64,000 bases of DNA. It comes from Bacteroidia bacterium. Lineage in GTDB: Bacteria; Bacteroidota; Bacteroidia; CAIKAF01. Below are positions 57,297 through 64,000 of the stretch, piece by piece. The position numbers were made by a program, and so were the translations under genes. The notes beneath the pieces were generated by a model. It was not told the origin of the DNA and searched no databases. It saw nothing but the letters and a program-made list of their open reading frames with translations. Numbering within the stretch: position 1 is the first letter of the stretch; every line of letters starts with the position of its first letter. The stretch lies in assembly GCA_016742095.1 (NCBI GenBank), contig JACVCJ010000012.1, positions 37,470-101,469 on the forward strand, written 5' to 3'.

Positions 57297-57968
57297 TTAT
57301 CCGCTCGTTTTAAAGGCGTCGATCTCCTTGTAAAATTCCAGGGCTTTCCTCACGGATTCGCCTCCCGACCCGGCGATCAGCTGCCTGAACCATTTTTTAT
57401 CCAGGTTCTCGGGGGTATGCTTTTTGTACAACCAGTAGCTCAGGTACACAAAAGAACCGGTGAGCAGCAGCTGGAAAATGACGTAGCCAACTCCGACTTC
57501 CCGGGGAAACCAGGCATCGCTTAAATAGAACGTGGTGTAAAAGGGGAATTGCAGGCACATGCTCCTGGCGTGCTTTATGATGGATACCTGCAGCCGCGAT
57601 AATTGCTGCTGAATTTCCGTTACACTGCCGTTGTAATCGATCCTGTTGGTCCAGATCAGGTGTCTGGTGTAATCGGCAAAGCCTTTTATGTTGATGAACG
57701 CAATAGCGGAAACGGAAATAATAAAATAATTCCAGGCAGAGGAATAGTGCGAAAATGCATACACCAGTATATAACTTAAAAACAACAGGTAACAGACAAA
57801 AGCGACCATCCCGGCGGTTTTTAAGCGGATCAGTGATTTTAACGAAGACTTTGCCCGGTTATTAATGACCTCTTTTAAAAGCAGTTCATTAATAGCCAGT
57901 GTTTTTTCTATTTTGGCATTCTGTTCTTTCCAGATGCGTATTAATTCTGTATTTTCCATGTTATTCAT
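57297..57968 (-). CDS. Membrane protein, putative sigma-factor partner
   Basis: 223 aa with a cytoplasmic helical N-terminus (MNNMENTELIRIWKEQNAKIEKTLAINE) and about four membrane helices (GMVAFVCYLLFLSYILVYAF, WNYFIISVSAIAFI, MCLQFPFYTTFYLSDAWF, YVIFQLLLTGSFVYLSYWLY). Its ATG overlaps the end of the ECF sigma gene by 8 nt (ATGAATAA), so the two are translationally coupled. By position it may be an anti-sigma or modulator, though no FecR or ZAS zinc motif is visible. M4 (57959) is an alternative start. Confidence 0.65.
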   Translation of the reverse strand: MNNMENTELIRIWKEQNAKIEKTLAINELLLKEVINNRAKSSLKSLIRLKTAGMVAFVCYLLFLSYILVYAFSHYSSAWNYFIISVSAIAFINIKGFADYTRHLIWTNRIDYNGSVTEIQQQLSRLQVSIIKHARSMCLQFPFYTTFYLSDAWFPREVGVGYVIFQLLLTGSFVYLSYWLYKKHTPENLDKKWFRQLIAGSGGESVRKALEFYKEIDAFKTSG

Positions 57969-58473
57969 TTTTAAGTCGGGTAATTTTTTGTTTTAAGACC
58001 TGCTTGATGCGGTTTATTTTCGTAGCTACATTCGTTTCGGATATGCCTATGATCCGGGCAATTTCTTTATGACTTTTTTCTTCGAGGTAAAGCAGCATCA
58101 GAGCTTTGTCCAGTTCTCTGAGTTCTGCGATCACTTCCTGCAACATTCCCAGGTCGCTGTCCTTCTCTTCGGTGGCGTCATTACCGGAGAAACGGATAAT
58201 TCCCTCCGTTAAAGGGCCGGCTATTTTTTTCCGGCTGTTCTCTTTCCGGTAGAAGGATATGGCAACATTCAGCGAGATCCGGTAGATCCAGGTAGAATGC
58301 CGGTACTGATCGTCATACTTGTCAAACGATCTCCACAGCTGAACAATGATCTCCTGCACCAGGTCTTGCCGGTCCTGTTCATTTTTACAGTACAGACCGG
58401 CCACCTTGTACAGGATCCCTTTGTGGGACTGTATCAGGGAAACGAATATCTCCGATCTGTCAGTGTTGTTCAT
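57961..58473 (-). CDS. ECF-type RNA polymerase sigma factor
   Basis: 170 aa. Sigma region 2 (GILYKVAGLYCKNEQDRQDLVQEIIVQLWRSFDKYD, RHSTWIYRISLNVAISFYRK) recognises the -10-like element; region 4 (LLYLEEKSHKEIARIIGISETNVATKINRIKQVLKQKI) holds the HTH. No anti-sigma Cys motif in itself. Paired with the membrane protein downstream. The 263-nt upstream region has no box of the housekeeping type; it may autoregulate. Confidence 0.9.
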   Translation of the reverse strand: MNNTDRSEIFVSLIQSHKGILYKVAGLYCKNEQDRQDLVQEIIVQLWRSFDKYDDQYRHSTWIYRISLNVAISFYRKENSRKKIAGPLTEGIIRFSGNDATEEKDSDLGMLQEVIAELRELDKALMLLYLEEKSHKEIARIIGISETNVATKINRIKQVLKQKITRLKNE

Positions 58474-58736
58474 TTTTTCCAGGTGTCGCTGTGCTCAAAG
58501 TTTGTCCTTTTTTGTTTTCCATCCGCTTACCGGATCCGTTTTTATTTTACTCATTATTCGTACAAAGGCCCCAAATATCACAAACGATAAAAAATAAAAT
58601 GCGAATGCGGGAGAGCCCTGAGTTCCGGACATCGCTTTAAGCGCTTTTCCATGGATGAAACGGGAGAAAAAGAGAGATACGGTTTTCTTTTTTTCTCTTT
58701 TTTGCGATCTTGTACGCTGAACCAGACACTATCACT
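58474..58736. other. Divergent region between the sigma factor and the TPR gene
   Basis: 263 nt without an ORF. AAAAAGAGA (from about 58667) and TCTCTTTTT (58694-58702) form a pyrimidine/purine hairpin; there is no clear TAnnTTTG. Confidence 0.45.
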
Positions 58737-60050
58737 ATGCAATCTGATGAAAAAGAAACCGGACCGCCGGCACAGGAACACCTGGAACGCGCCCGGGAAA
58801 AATACGTCGCCGGAGAATACCAGGAAGCGCTGCGTGCGCTCGGTCACGGCTTTACGGCCGATATGCACTGCCTGCCCCTGTATGAAATAGCGGTGGATTG
58901 TCTTGAAAAACTGGACGCGCCCGAAGAGGCCGCCCTGTTCAGGGCCGTACTGAACACGCCGGACGATCCGCAGGTATATAAGGACCTGGGCGTTCATTTC
59001 ATGGAAGAAAAACACTATGCCCTGGCCCTGGCTTTTTATGAAGGCTACCGCAAACTGGCTCCCGAAGACCAGGAAATACTGCACGACCTGGCCATTTGCT
59101 ACGCCCGGCGCTTTCGCATGAAAGATGCCCTGGAAACGATGGAGCGTTTACAGAGCAATGATTTCTGGGATATGTATTTCCGGAATAAATGCCGTATACT
59201 CTCCAATGAAACCGCCGGTGTGCAGGAAGATATAGAGGCCATGAGCAACCTGCTGGAGAATTATCCCGACCAGGATGAAGTGTACTGGCCCAAAGTAAAA
59301 ACGCGCGAACTGCACGATATGCTGCAACGTCTGCACAGCGTTCCGGGCCCTGTTGTGCATATTCAGGACTGGCATTTTATACACTATGGCAGTGCGATAC
59401 TTGAATATTTTGAGTCGGACGAATATGTGGCCGGCGGACGCTATGTGGCGCTCTGGGGATCGTTCAACGCCGTAAAAGGTGTGGCACGGCGGCTGCGTAC
59501 ATTTGCGGAAAAACTCTCCGTACACATCGATCATGTGGCGGCCCTCGACGACCGTGATTCTGAAATAACCGGCCGTGTACTGGCGCGGGAACTCGGGCTC
59601 GAATTCACGACCTATCACCCGGAAGGCGCCCACAAAAATGCCCTCATCGTAGCCGGGGATGCATCGGAACTGGGCCGTTACGAAGCGCTCAATACCGCCA
59701 GGGACGGGCAACTGCTCTTTGCCCTGAACCTCGACTGGCTGGACATGGCCTATATCTGCCCCGACATTTGCGGCTATATATCGCAATACTACTATTTCCC
59801 CTGGAACGACGGCTGTTACCGGATGAACGAAGAAACACAGAAGATGGAAAATATACCGGCCGACCTGCGCAGTCCGCAGGGAATAGCCGACGATATTTAC
59901 AACGAGGTCCTTGCTGAAGAGCCTGCCGATGCGTACTATGATTTTTATGCAAAGCGCCGGGACCATCTCAAAGGTATCGGTACCCAGGGCGATCCTTTCC
60001 GGCACAGTTTTGTGATCGAAAGCCCGGTACCGGGTTCGCATTTCGGTTAA
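58737..60050 (+). CDS. TPR protein with an unknown C-terminal domain
   Basis: 437 aa, cytoplasmic. The N-terminal 180 residues contain tetratricopeptide-like helices (LERAREKYVAGEYQEALRALG, PQVYKDLGVHFMEEKHYALALAFYEGYRKLAP, EILHDLAICYARRFRMKDALETME). The remainder (about 205-437: VVHIQDWHFIHYGSAILEYF, RYVALWGSFNAVKGVARRLRTFAEKL, LIVAGDASELGRYEALN, LFALNLDWLDMAYICPDICGYISQYYYFPWNDG) is alpha/beta and unknown to me. The frame begins at TTG 58710, but ATG 58737 is preferred. Next gene 26 nt on; likely co-transcribed. Confidence 0.65.
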   Translation: MQSDEKETGPPAQEHLERAREKYVAGEYQEALRALGHGFTADMHCLPLYEIAVDCLEKLDAPEEAALFRAVLNTPDDPQVYKDLGVHFMEEKHYALALAFYEGYRKLAPEDQEILHDLAICYARRFRMKDALETMERLQSNDFWDMYFRNKCRILSNETAGVQEDIEAMSNLLENYPDQDEVYWPKVKTRELHDMLQRLHSVPGPVVHIQDWHFIHYGSAILEYFESDEYVAGGRYVALWGSFNAVKGVARRLRTFAEKLSVHIDHVAALDDRDSEITGRVLARELGLEFTTYHPEGAHKNALIVAGDASELGRYEALNTARDGQLLFALNLDWLDMAYICPDICGYISQYYYFPWNDGCYRMNEETQKMENIPADLRSPQGIADDIYNEVLAEEPADAYYDFYAKRRDHLKGIGTQGDPFRHSFVIESPVPGSHFG

Positions 60051-60076
60051 GGACTTTATTTCTTCTGTCACCATCT

Positions 60077-60538
60077 ATGCACAAAATATATCTTACTACC
60101 GGGCTTCGTATTACAGAGTCCGTCTTCAGCGGGCTGGAAACCGAATACCGTATGGAGGCCCGGCAATTGCTGGAGGAGTTTGGCGACGATCTGCTGAAGC
60201 ACAACGGCTCCGAACGCCTGGAATTTATTGCCGCCGGTATCAGTCGCCGCAATGGCAGTATGCTCGTAGGTTGCGCGCTGGATAATGCCGCGGAGGCCGA
60301 AACACTTTTTGCCCTGCTGCACCGGGAAAACCTGCATGTACATACCCTCTATATGCCGTCCGCAGAACGCGTGAACCGGCAGGAGTCCAGGGCTTACCGG
60401 GAACTGGACGGACTGGGCCGCCGGACAGACCTGTACCCGCAGGATATTGAAGCGAACTACCGGGAGTACCGGGAAACGCTGCAGGGCCTGAAAACCTTCC
60501 TGGCAGGCACTTTTGTACAGCTGAGGGAAGTAGATTGA
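60077..60538 (+). CDS. Unknown protein, 153 aa
   Basis: No recognised domain. Helical and charged (LETEYRMEARQLLEEFGDDLLKH, NAAEAETLFALLHREN, RELDGLGRRTDLYPQDIEANYREYRETLQGLKTFLAG), no export signal. It follows the TPR gene by 26 nt. Behind it, at 60544-60566, TCCCGG and CCGGGA can pair around GGGCC, a possible terminator without a T run. Confidence 0.55.
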   Translation: MHKIYLTTGLRITESVFSGLETEYRMEARQLLEEFGDDLLKHNGSERLEFIAAGISRRNGSMLVGCALDNAAEAETLFALLHRENLHVHTLYMPSAERVNRQESRAYRELDGLGRRTDLYPQDIEANYREYRETLQGLKTFLAGTFVQLREVD

Positions 60539-60672
60539 ACCGGTCCCGGATCCCTGGGCCCCGGGAAACACGTAGTACTATATAAAAAGAAGTGAATATA
60601 CCTTCGGATAGCAGACAGAACATAAACGATCTATATATGTTATACTAAATTAGGAAACTATACACGAACATA

Positions 60673-61482
60673 ATGACCTCTATCATCCACTGGATTCTGC
60701 AGACCAACCTGATAAAACCCGACGTGCTGCAGCGTATCCGTATGTCACTGGACCTCGACGGCATCGGCTACGACGAAGTAAAGATCATTCCCTTTGCCGA
60801 TGCACTGCCGCCCGTGCGGTACCCGGACCGTTTCAACGTATTTTACGGTTCTACTACGCTCATTATGAATGTAGCGCGCGACAAACGTTTCGCGGCAGGC
60901 GTTTTTTATGATCCCCAAAGCTTTAATATTGCCAATTACCTGCGGCACTGGGGCGAGCGTATGCTGAACCACGACAGCCAGATCACCACTTTCCCGGCCT
61001 TTGCCACGCGCCTGCACGACGAAGATTCAGAGTGGTTCCTGCGGCCGAACGAAGACAATAAAGCCTTCAGCGGCACGGTAATGCGCTTCAGCGATATACA
61101 GAAACTGGCGGCCGAACTGGGTATCTCCAACAACCCGCACCTGGGCCCGGATACACAGATCGTGGTGAGTTCGCCCAAAAGCATTGCCCGCGAATGGCGG
61201 CATTTTATCGTAAACGGAAAAGTGATCAGCAGCAGCCGCTATGCACGCAACGGGGAGCTCGACATATCGGGCTGGGATGTACCCGAAGACCTGCTGCGCT
61301 TCGTGGAAGAAAGCTGCGAAGTGTATACGCCGCACGATATTTTTGTAATGGACACCGCGCTCTGCAACGGACGCTACGCCATTATCGAATGCAACTGCTT
61401 TAACGGCACCGGTTTTTACGAACACGATATCATGCTGGTGGTCCGTGCCATAAACGAACACCTGAAAAAGAAGCATTCCTGA
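60673..61482 (+). CDS. R2K-clade ATP-grasp protein (DUF4343-like)
   Basis: 269-aa ATP-dependent ligase-like protein. Fits the ATP-grasp R2K family 3 (DUF4343, PF14243) plan: N-terminal IIHWILQTNLIKPDVLQRIR and VFYGSTTLIMNVARDKRFAAGVFYDP, central EWFLRPNEDNKAFSGTV (R/K-rich ATP face), SSPKSIAREWRHFIVNGKVISSSRY, and C-terminal FVMDTALCNGRYAIIECNCFNGTGFY (metal-ligand E-x-N region). Expected to form an amide or ester bond with ATP; substrate unknown. R2K enzymes occur in phages and in conflict-type loci. 68 nt before the carrier-like gene. Confidence 0.82.
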   Translation: MTSIIHWILQTNLIKPDVLQRIRMSLDLDGIGYDEVKIIPFADALPPVRYPDRFNVFYGSTTLIMNVARDKRFAAGVFYDPQSFNIANYLRHWGERMLNHDSQITTFPAFATRLHDEDSEWFLRPNEDNKAFSGTVMRFSDIQKLAAELGISNNPHLGPDTQIVVSSPKSIAREWRHFIVNGKVISSSRYARNGELDISGWDVPEDLLRFVEESCEVYTPHDIFVMDTALCNGRYAIIECNCFNGTGFYEHDIMLVVRAINEHLKKKHS

Positions 61483-61549
61483 ATGCCCGGTGTCGGTCTG
61501 TAAATATGGCATGAGAATTGTGCGTATCTGTATACACACCTTAACAGCC

Positions 61550-61879
61550 ATGGACCCTGCACAAAAAACCGGCACACAGAGCGAGAACTGGGAGCGTCTG
61601 CTCGGGTTCGTTCACGCGGAACTTGGTCAGAACACACACCTGTGGCCGGACACGGACCTGCGGGAAGACCTCGGGCTCTGGGGCGACGACGCCTATGAAT
61701 TCCTGGAGAACTTTATTGCCGAATTCAACCTGGAAGCAGGCGGTTTTGTATTCAGCGATTATTTTGAACGGGAAGGCCTCAAGATCAGTGAACTCCTTTT
61801 CTGGAAAAAACGAAAGGAGAAAAAGCGACTTACCCTGCTCCACCTGCAACAGGCTATGGATAAAGGCATCCTGGCCTGA
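61550..61879 (+). CDS. DUF1493-family, acyl-carrier-like protein
   Basis: 109-aa protein with the DUF1493 (PF07377) plan: LLGFVHAELGQNTHLWPDTDLREDLGLWGDDAYEFLENFIAEFNLEAGGFVFSDYF. The fold resembles acyl-carrier proteins, but the Ser that would carry phosphopantetheine is replaced in the DLGLWGDDAYEF stretch, so carrier function in the strict sense is doubtful. The basic C-terminal tail (WKKRKEKKRLTLLHLQQAMDKG) is unusual. ATG 61550 is chosen over 61490 by family alignment. Beside the ATP-grasp gene, which could use it as a partner. Confidence 0.75.
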   Translation: MDPAQKTGTQSENWERLLGFVHAELGQNTHLWPDTDLREDLGLWGDDAYEFLENFIAEFNLEAGGFVFSDYFEREGLKISELLFWKKRKEKKRLTLLHLQQAMDKGILA

Positions 61880-61932
61880 ATACATTCCGGCGGAAATTCG
61901 TCTGAAAATGCCGATTTTAGCCCGTTTTTGCG

Positions 61933-61940
61933 TATTTTTG
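61933..61940 (+). promoter_or_regulatory. -7 box (TATTTTTG) for the lipoprotein gene 61990
   Basis: Perfect TAnnTTTG. A stem-loop GGGAGA-TTC-TCTCCT (61943-61956) begins at the predicted transcription start, about 35 nt before the ATG. Confidence 0.55.
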
Positions 61941-61989
61941 AAGGGAGATTCTCTCCTGTCGCCTGTACCGTATTTAAATTTAGAGAACG

Positions 61990-62973
61990 ATGCGCATACA
62001 AACGTGGATATACAGTGCCCTGATCGCATCCGCATCCGTACTGGTATGGGGCTGCGGCGGCGGAACGGAAGCAGATACCGAACCCCTCGGTACCTCTACC
62101 GAACTGAAAGTGAAGATCCCCTGGTTTGCCGGGAATTATGTATCGGAAGGGTATGCAGAACGTAACAACGGAAGCGACTGGGTAGCGGTGAACGTATATT
62201 CTGTGGACGATTCGCTGTATCATATTTCGATACGTTCCCGGGCCGATCTTAAAAAACCCACCTGCACCTTCGATGCCGATGCACGCATGCTGAACGACAG
62301 TACCCTGGCAGTGAACGATGAAGGCCGCAATATCCATTTCTTTTTCAGCGCCGAAAAGCTGCAGATTGAACCGGCCCCGGGTACCGACCCGTCTGCATTG
62401 TTCTATTATTGTTCCGGGGGAGCCGGGCTGGCCGGAGCCTACCGCCGCATCAGCGAAGCGCTGGACCCGAAACAGATCGACCCGCGCGAATTTCAGAAAG
62501 TGCTGCGCATGAACGATATCTCCTTTGAAATAAGCTCCGTAGAAGAAGGCGTGGGACAGAAACTCAGCGTAAAACCCTTCGGGTTACAGGCTGATAACCG
62601 CGAGATCAGCGTGGAAGTGGACGGTAAAGTGAGCGGGGCCGAAACCGGGGACCTCGACCAGGACGGTTACCCCGAACTGTTCGTATATGTGGACGGAGAG
62701 GGCAACACGCGCGATGTGGTCGGTTTTTCGGTGAATAAAGGCAGATCGCTGAGCCAGATCGCTATTCCGCAAATGAAAATGAAGGGCGGCTACCAGGGCT
62801 TTGACGAATATACAGTAGAAGGCCCGCTGCTGGTACGGCGTTACCCCTTGTATACCGAAGGCAGCGCCCCCGAAAGAACGGGTATGGTGCGGCAGATACC
62901 CTACCGCCTCAAAAACGGCGACGCATCGAAAATGCTGGTGCCCGATAAAGTAACTGAATATCCCGAAAAATAA
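61990..62973 (+). CDS. Hypothetical lipoprotein with an FG-GAP-like segment, 327 aa
   Basis: MRIQTWIYSALIASASVLVWGC is a lipoprotein signal (lipobox VWGC). The mature protein is beta-rich: an N-terminal part (AGNYVSEGYAERNNGSDWVAVNVYSVDDSLYHISIRSRA, lipocalin or beta-barrel-like), and GDLDQDGYPELFVYVDGEGNT, an FG-GAP/calcium-loop-like segment around residues 220-245. No catalytic motif. Own promoter at 61933-61940. Followed by the SH3b gene (23 nt), possibly co-transcribed. Confidence 0.7.
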   Translation: MRIQTWIYSALIASASVLVWGCGGGTEADTEPLGTSTELKVKIPWFAGNYVSEGYAERNNGSDWVAVNVYSVDDSLYHISIRSRADLKKPTCTFDADARMLNDSTLAVNDEGRNIHFFFSAEKLQIEPAPGTDPSALFYYCSGGAGLAGAYRRISEALDPKQIDPREFQKVLRMNDISFEISSVEEGVGQKLSVKPFGLQADNREISVEVDGKVSGAETGDLDQDGYPELFVYVDGEGNTRDVVGFSVNKGRSLSQIAIPQMKMKGGYQGFDEYTVEGPLLVRRYPLYTEGSAPERTGMVRQIPYRLKNGDASKMLVPDKVTEYPEK

Positions 62974-62996
62974 CCTAACATCCCCTGAGAACACCT

Positions 62997-63890
62997 ATGC
63001 GAACATCCCTGTTTTTTTCCATGCTGCTAACAGCCCTGCTGACAGAGGGTAAAGCGAACGCACAACAATCTGTAACGGAAGCGCCTGCCGTAGAGGCATA
63101 TACGCTGGAATGGCCTGCGGACGACCTGTTGTGCGACGATTACGAAGACGCGGACGGACATATGCTGTATCAGATATTCCGCCTGAAAGACTCCAAACAT
63201 ATCGTGCAGATTTGGGAGTACGGCGCCTATTGCCAGGGCGACTCGGAATACAGCTCCTCCTATTATTTTGATGCACAGGGAAAACCCTGGTATTCCATCA
63301 TCGGAGGAAACCTGTATACAAATACGTACATCCGTCTTTATACCGGGACCAACGTAGTGGAAGCGGAATATTCGCCCGCATGGGAGCAGGGTTTCAGCCG
63401 CATAGTACGGCAGCTTAATGAAACAGGCCTGCGTAGTGAGGATTCTTCGGTCTTTAACCCGGAGACCTACCGTACACGCATGCGGGAGCGTATACAATCC
63501 CTGCAGAAACTGCTGCCCACGCTCAGCGATACGGCCAGACAGTCCGAAGCACGGAAAACGATACAGACACTGCAAACCAACCTGGCCACAGCGGCCTATG
63601 AACTCGGCTACGAATGGCGCAAACCCCGTTACCCTAAAGAATTCCTTCGGGTAAAAGGTACGGATATCCGCGTACGTTCCGGTCCCGGAAGCACATCGGC
63701 CGTACTGGCCAAAATATCCTGGTTCGATATACCCATTTGGTGCCTGGAAGTCCGCGGTACAGAAACCATTGAACCCTACGGCACGCATCCCTGGTACAAG
63801 ATCCGGTATTTAGATAAGGAAGAAGAAGAACACGAAGGCTGGATATTCGGGGCGTTTGTGAGCGAGGGGGTTTATGAGGTTGTTAAGTAG
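62997..63890 (+). CDS. Exported SH3b-domain protein, 297 aa
   Basis: Signal peptide MRTSLFFSMLLTALLTEGKANAQ, cut near ANA-QQ. Residues 40-130 are aromatic beta strands (LYQIFRLKDSKHIVQIWEYGAYCQGDSEYSSSYYFDAQGKPWYSI), 155-195 a helical stretch (MRERIQSLQKLLPTLSDTARQSEARKTIQTLQTNLATA), and the C-terminal 80 residues a bacterial SH3-type domain (VKGTDIRVRSGPGSTSAVLAKI, TIEPYGTHPWYKIRY, EGWIFGAFVSEG). SH3b domains bind peptidoglycan or cell-wall peptides. 23 nt after the lipoprotein gene. Confidence 0.8.
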   Translation: MRTSLFFSMLLTALLTEGKANAQQSVTEAPAVEAYTLEWPADDLLCDDYEDADGHMLYQIFRLKDSKHIVQIWEYGAYCQGDSEYSSSYYFDAQGKPWYSIIGGNLYTNTYIRLYTGTNVVEAEYSPAWEQGFSRIVRQLNETGLRSEDSSVFNPETYRTRMRERIQSLQKLLPTLSDTARQSEARKTIQTLQTNLATAAYELGYEWRKPRYPKEFLRVKGTDIRVRSGPGSTSAVLAKISWFDIPIWCLEVRGTETIEPYGTHPWYKIRYLDKEEEEHEGWIFGAFVSEGVYEVVK

Positions 63891-64000
63891 TCCGTAGTCC
63901 GAAAGTCCGTAGTCCGGGATTTTAGAGTCTGGAATGGAGTGTTTTATAGTGTCGGGGCCTATGGTTGTGGCTTTCGTTTTTGGCTGTTGTGGAAGGCATA
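63891..64000. repeat. TCCGTAGTCCG-type dispersed repeat at the window edge
   Basis: Three to four TAGTCCG-like words directly after the SH3b stop, as at 46.8 and 52.1 kb. The last 70 nt show nothing I can support. Confidence 0.5.

Overview
The window is a chromosomal piece of a Bacteroidota bacterium, most likely from the Chitinophagaceae/Chitinophagales. Several signs point there. The promoters have the Bacteroidota form (-33 TTG/TTTG, then TAnnTTTG) in front of many genes. There is a type IX secretion (T9SS) C-terminal sorting domain on a choice-of-anchor-L protein. Gene families typical of the phylum are present (DUF2807, DUF2147, DUF2795, NhaD, a long SecA, many SPII lipoproteins). Most of the sequence is moderately GC-rich. 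I saw no rRNA, tRNA, CRISPR array or transposase.

Layout. 1-4.5 kb: end of pssA, purS, an M42 aminopeptidase, an XRE regulator and small exported proteins. 4.6-10.5 kb (minus): pepA-pdxA, then exbB-exbD-tonB-folC. 10.8-20.7 kb (plus): cobalamin adenosyltransferase, DUF2795, secA, a 954-aa T9SS surface protein, rplU-rpmA, serS. 20.8-26.8 kb: an AraC regulator divergent from a lipoprotein gene and a TolC-HlyD-MFS efflux operon. A 33-bp near-repeat lies at the same distance from the -7 box in front of the lipoprotein gene and the efflux operon. 26.8-29.6 kb: NhaD antiporter and glutamate dehydrogenase.

29.7-42.6 kb is one long minus-strand run. It starts at trmD and continues through a surface-polysaccharide locus (O-antigen ligase/polymerase, Wzx flippase, two GT4, one GT2, a beta-helix/FG-GAP lipoprotein). 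A second O-antigen-ligase-like gene follows, then a retropepsin-like protease, an unknown protein and a cytoplasmic trypsin-zinc ribbon-YbjN-like protein. 42.6-46.8 kb: Tat-exported beta-glucosidase, then fur, an unknown gene, DUF819 and an HsdR-N nuclease-like gene.

47-64 kb is accessory in character. It holds an AT-rich KAP-family P-loop NTPase (probably acquired), a C10 tract with a decayed ORF, and a protein with the N-terminal DNRPE...QLQAFQ signature of Bacteroidota eCIS-type cargo joined to a Cys/His domain. A four-helix-bundle protein and map follow. Behind map is a 0.9-kb non-coding array of hairpin repeats that includes a 141-bp near-perfect duplication of the map 3' end. Then come an Ntn hydrolase, an ABC1 kinase, an ECF sigma factor with a membrane partner, and a run of poorly known genes: TPR protein, unknown protein, R2K ATP-grasp, DUF1493 carrier-like protein, lipoprotein and SH3b protein.

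Start codons were moved downstream where a promoter, signal peptide or family alignment showed that the longest ORF was too long. Several -7 boxes lie 4-8 nt before the start codon, which predicts leaderless or nearly leaderless mRNAs (fur, trmD, map, ABC1 kinase, second O-antigen ligase). All functional calls come from reading motifs and family resemblance. No database search was possible.
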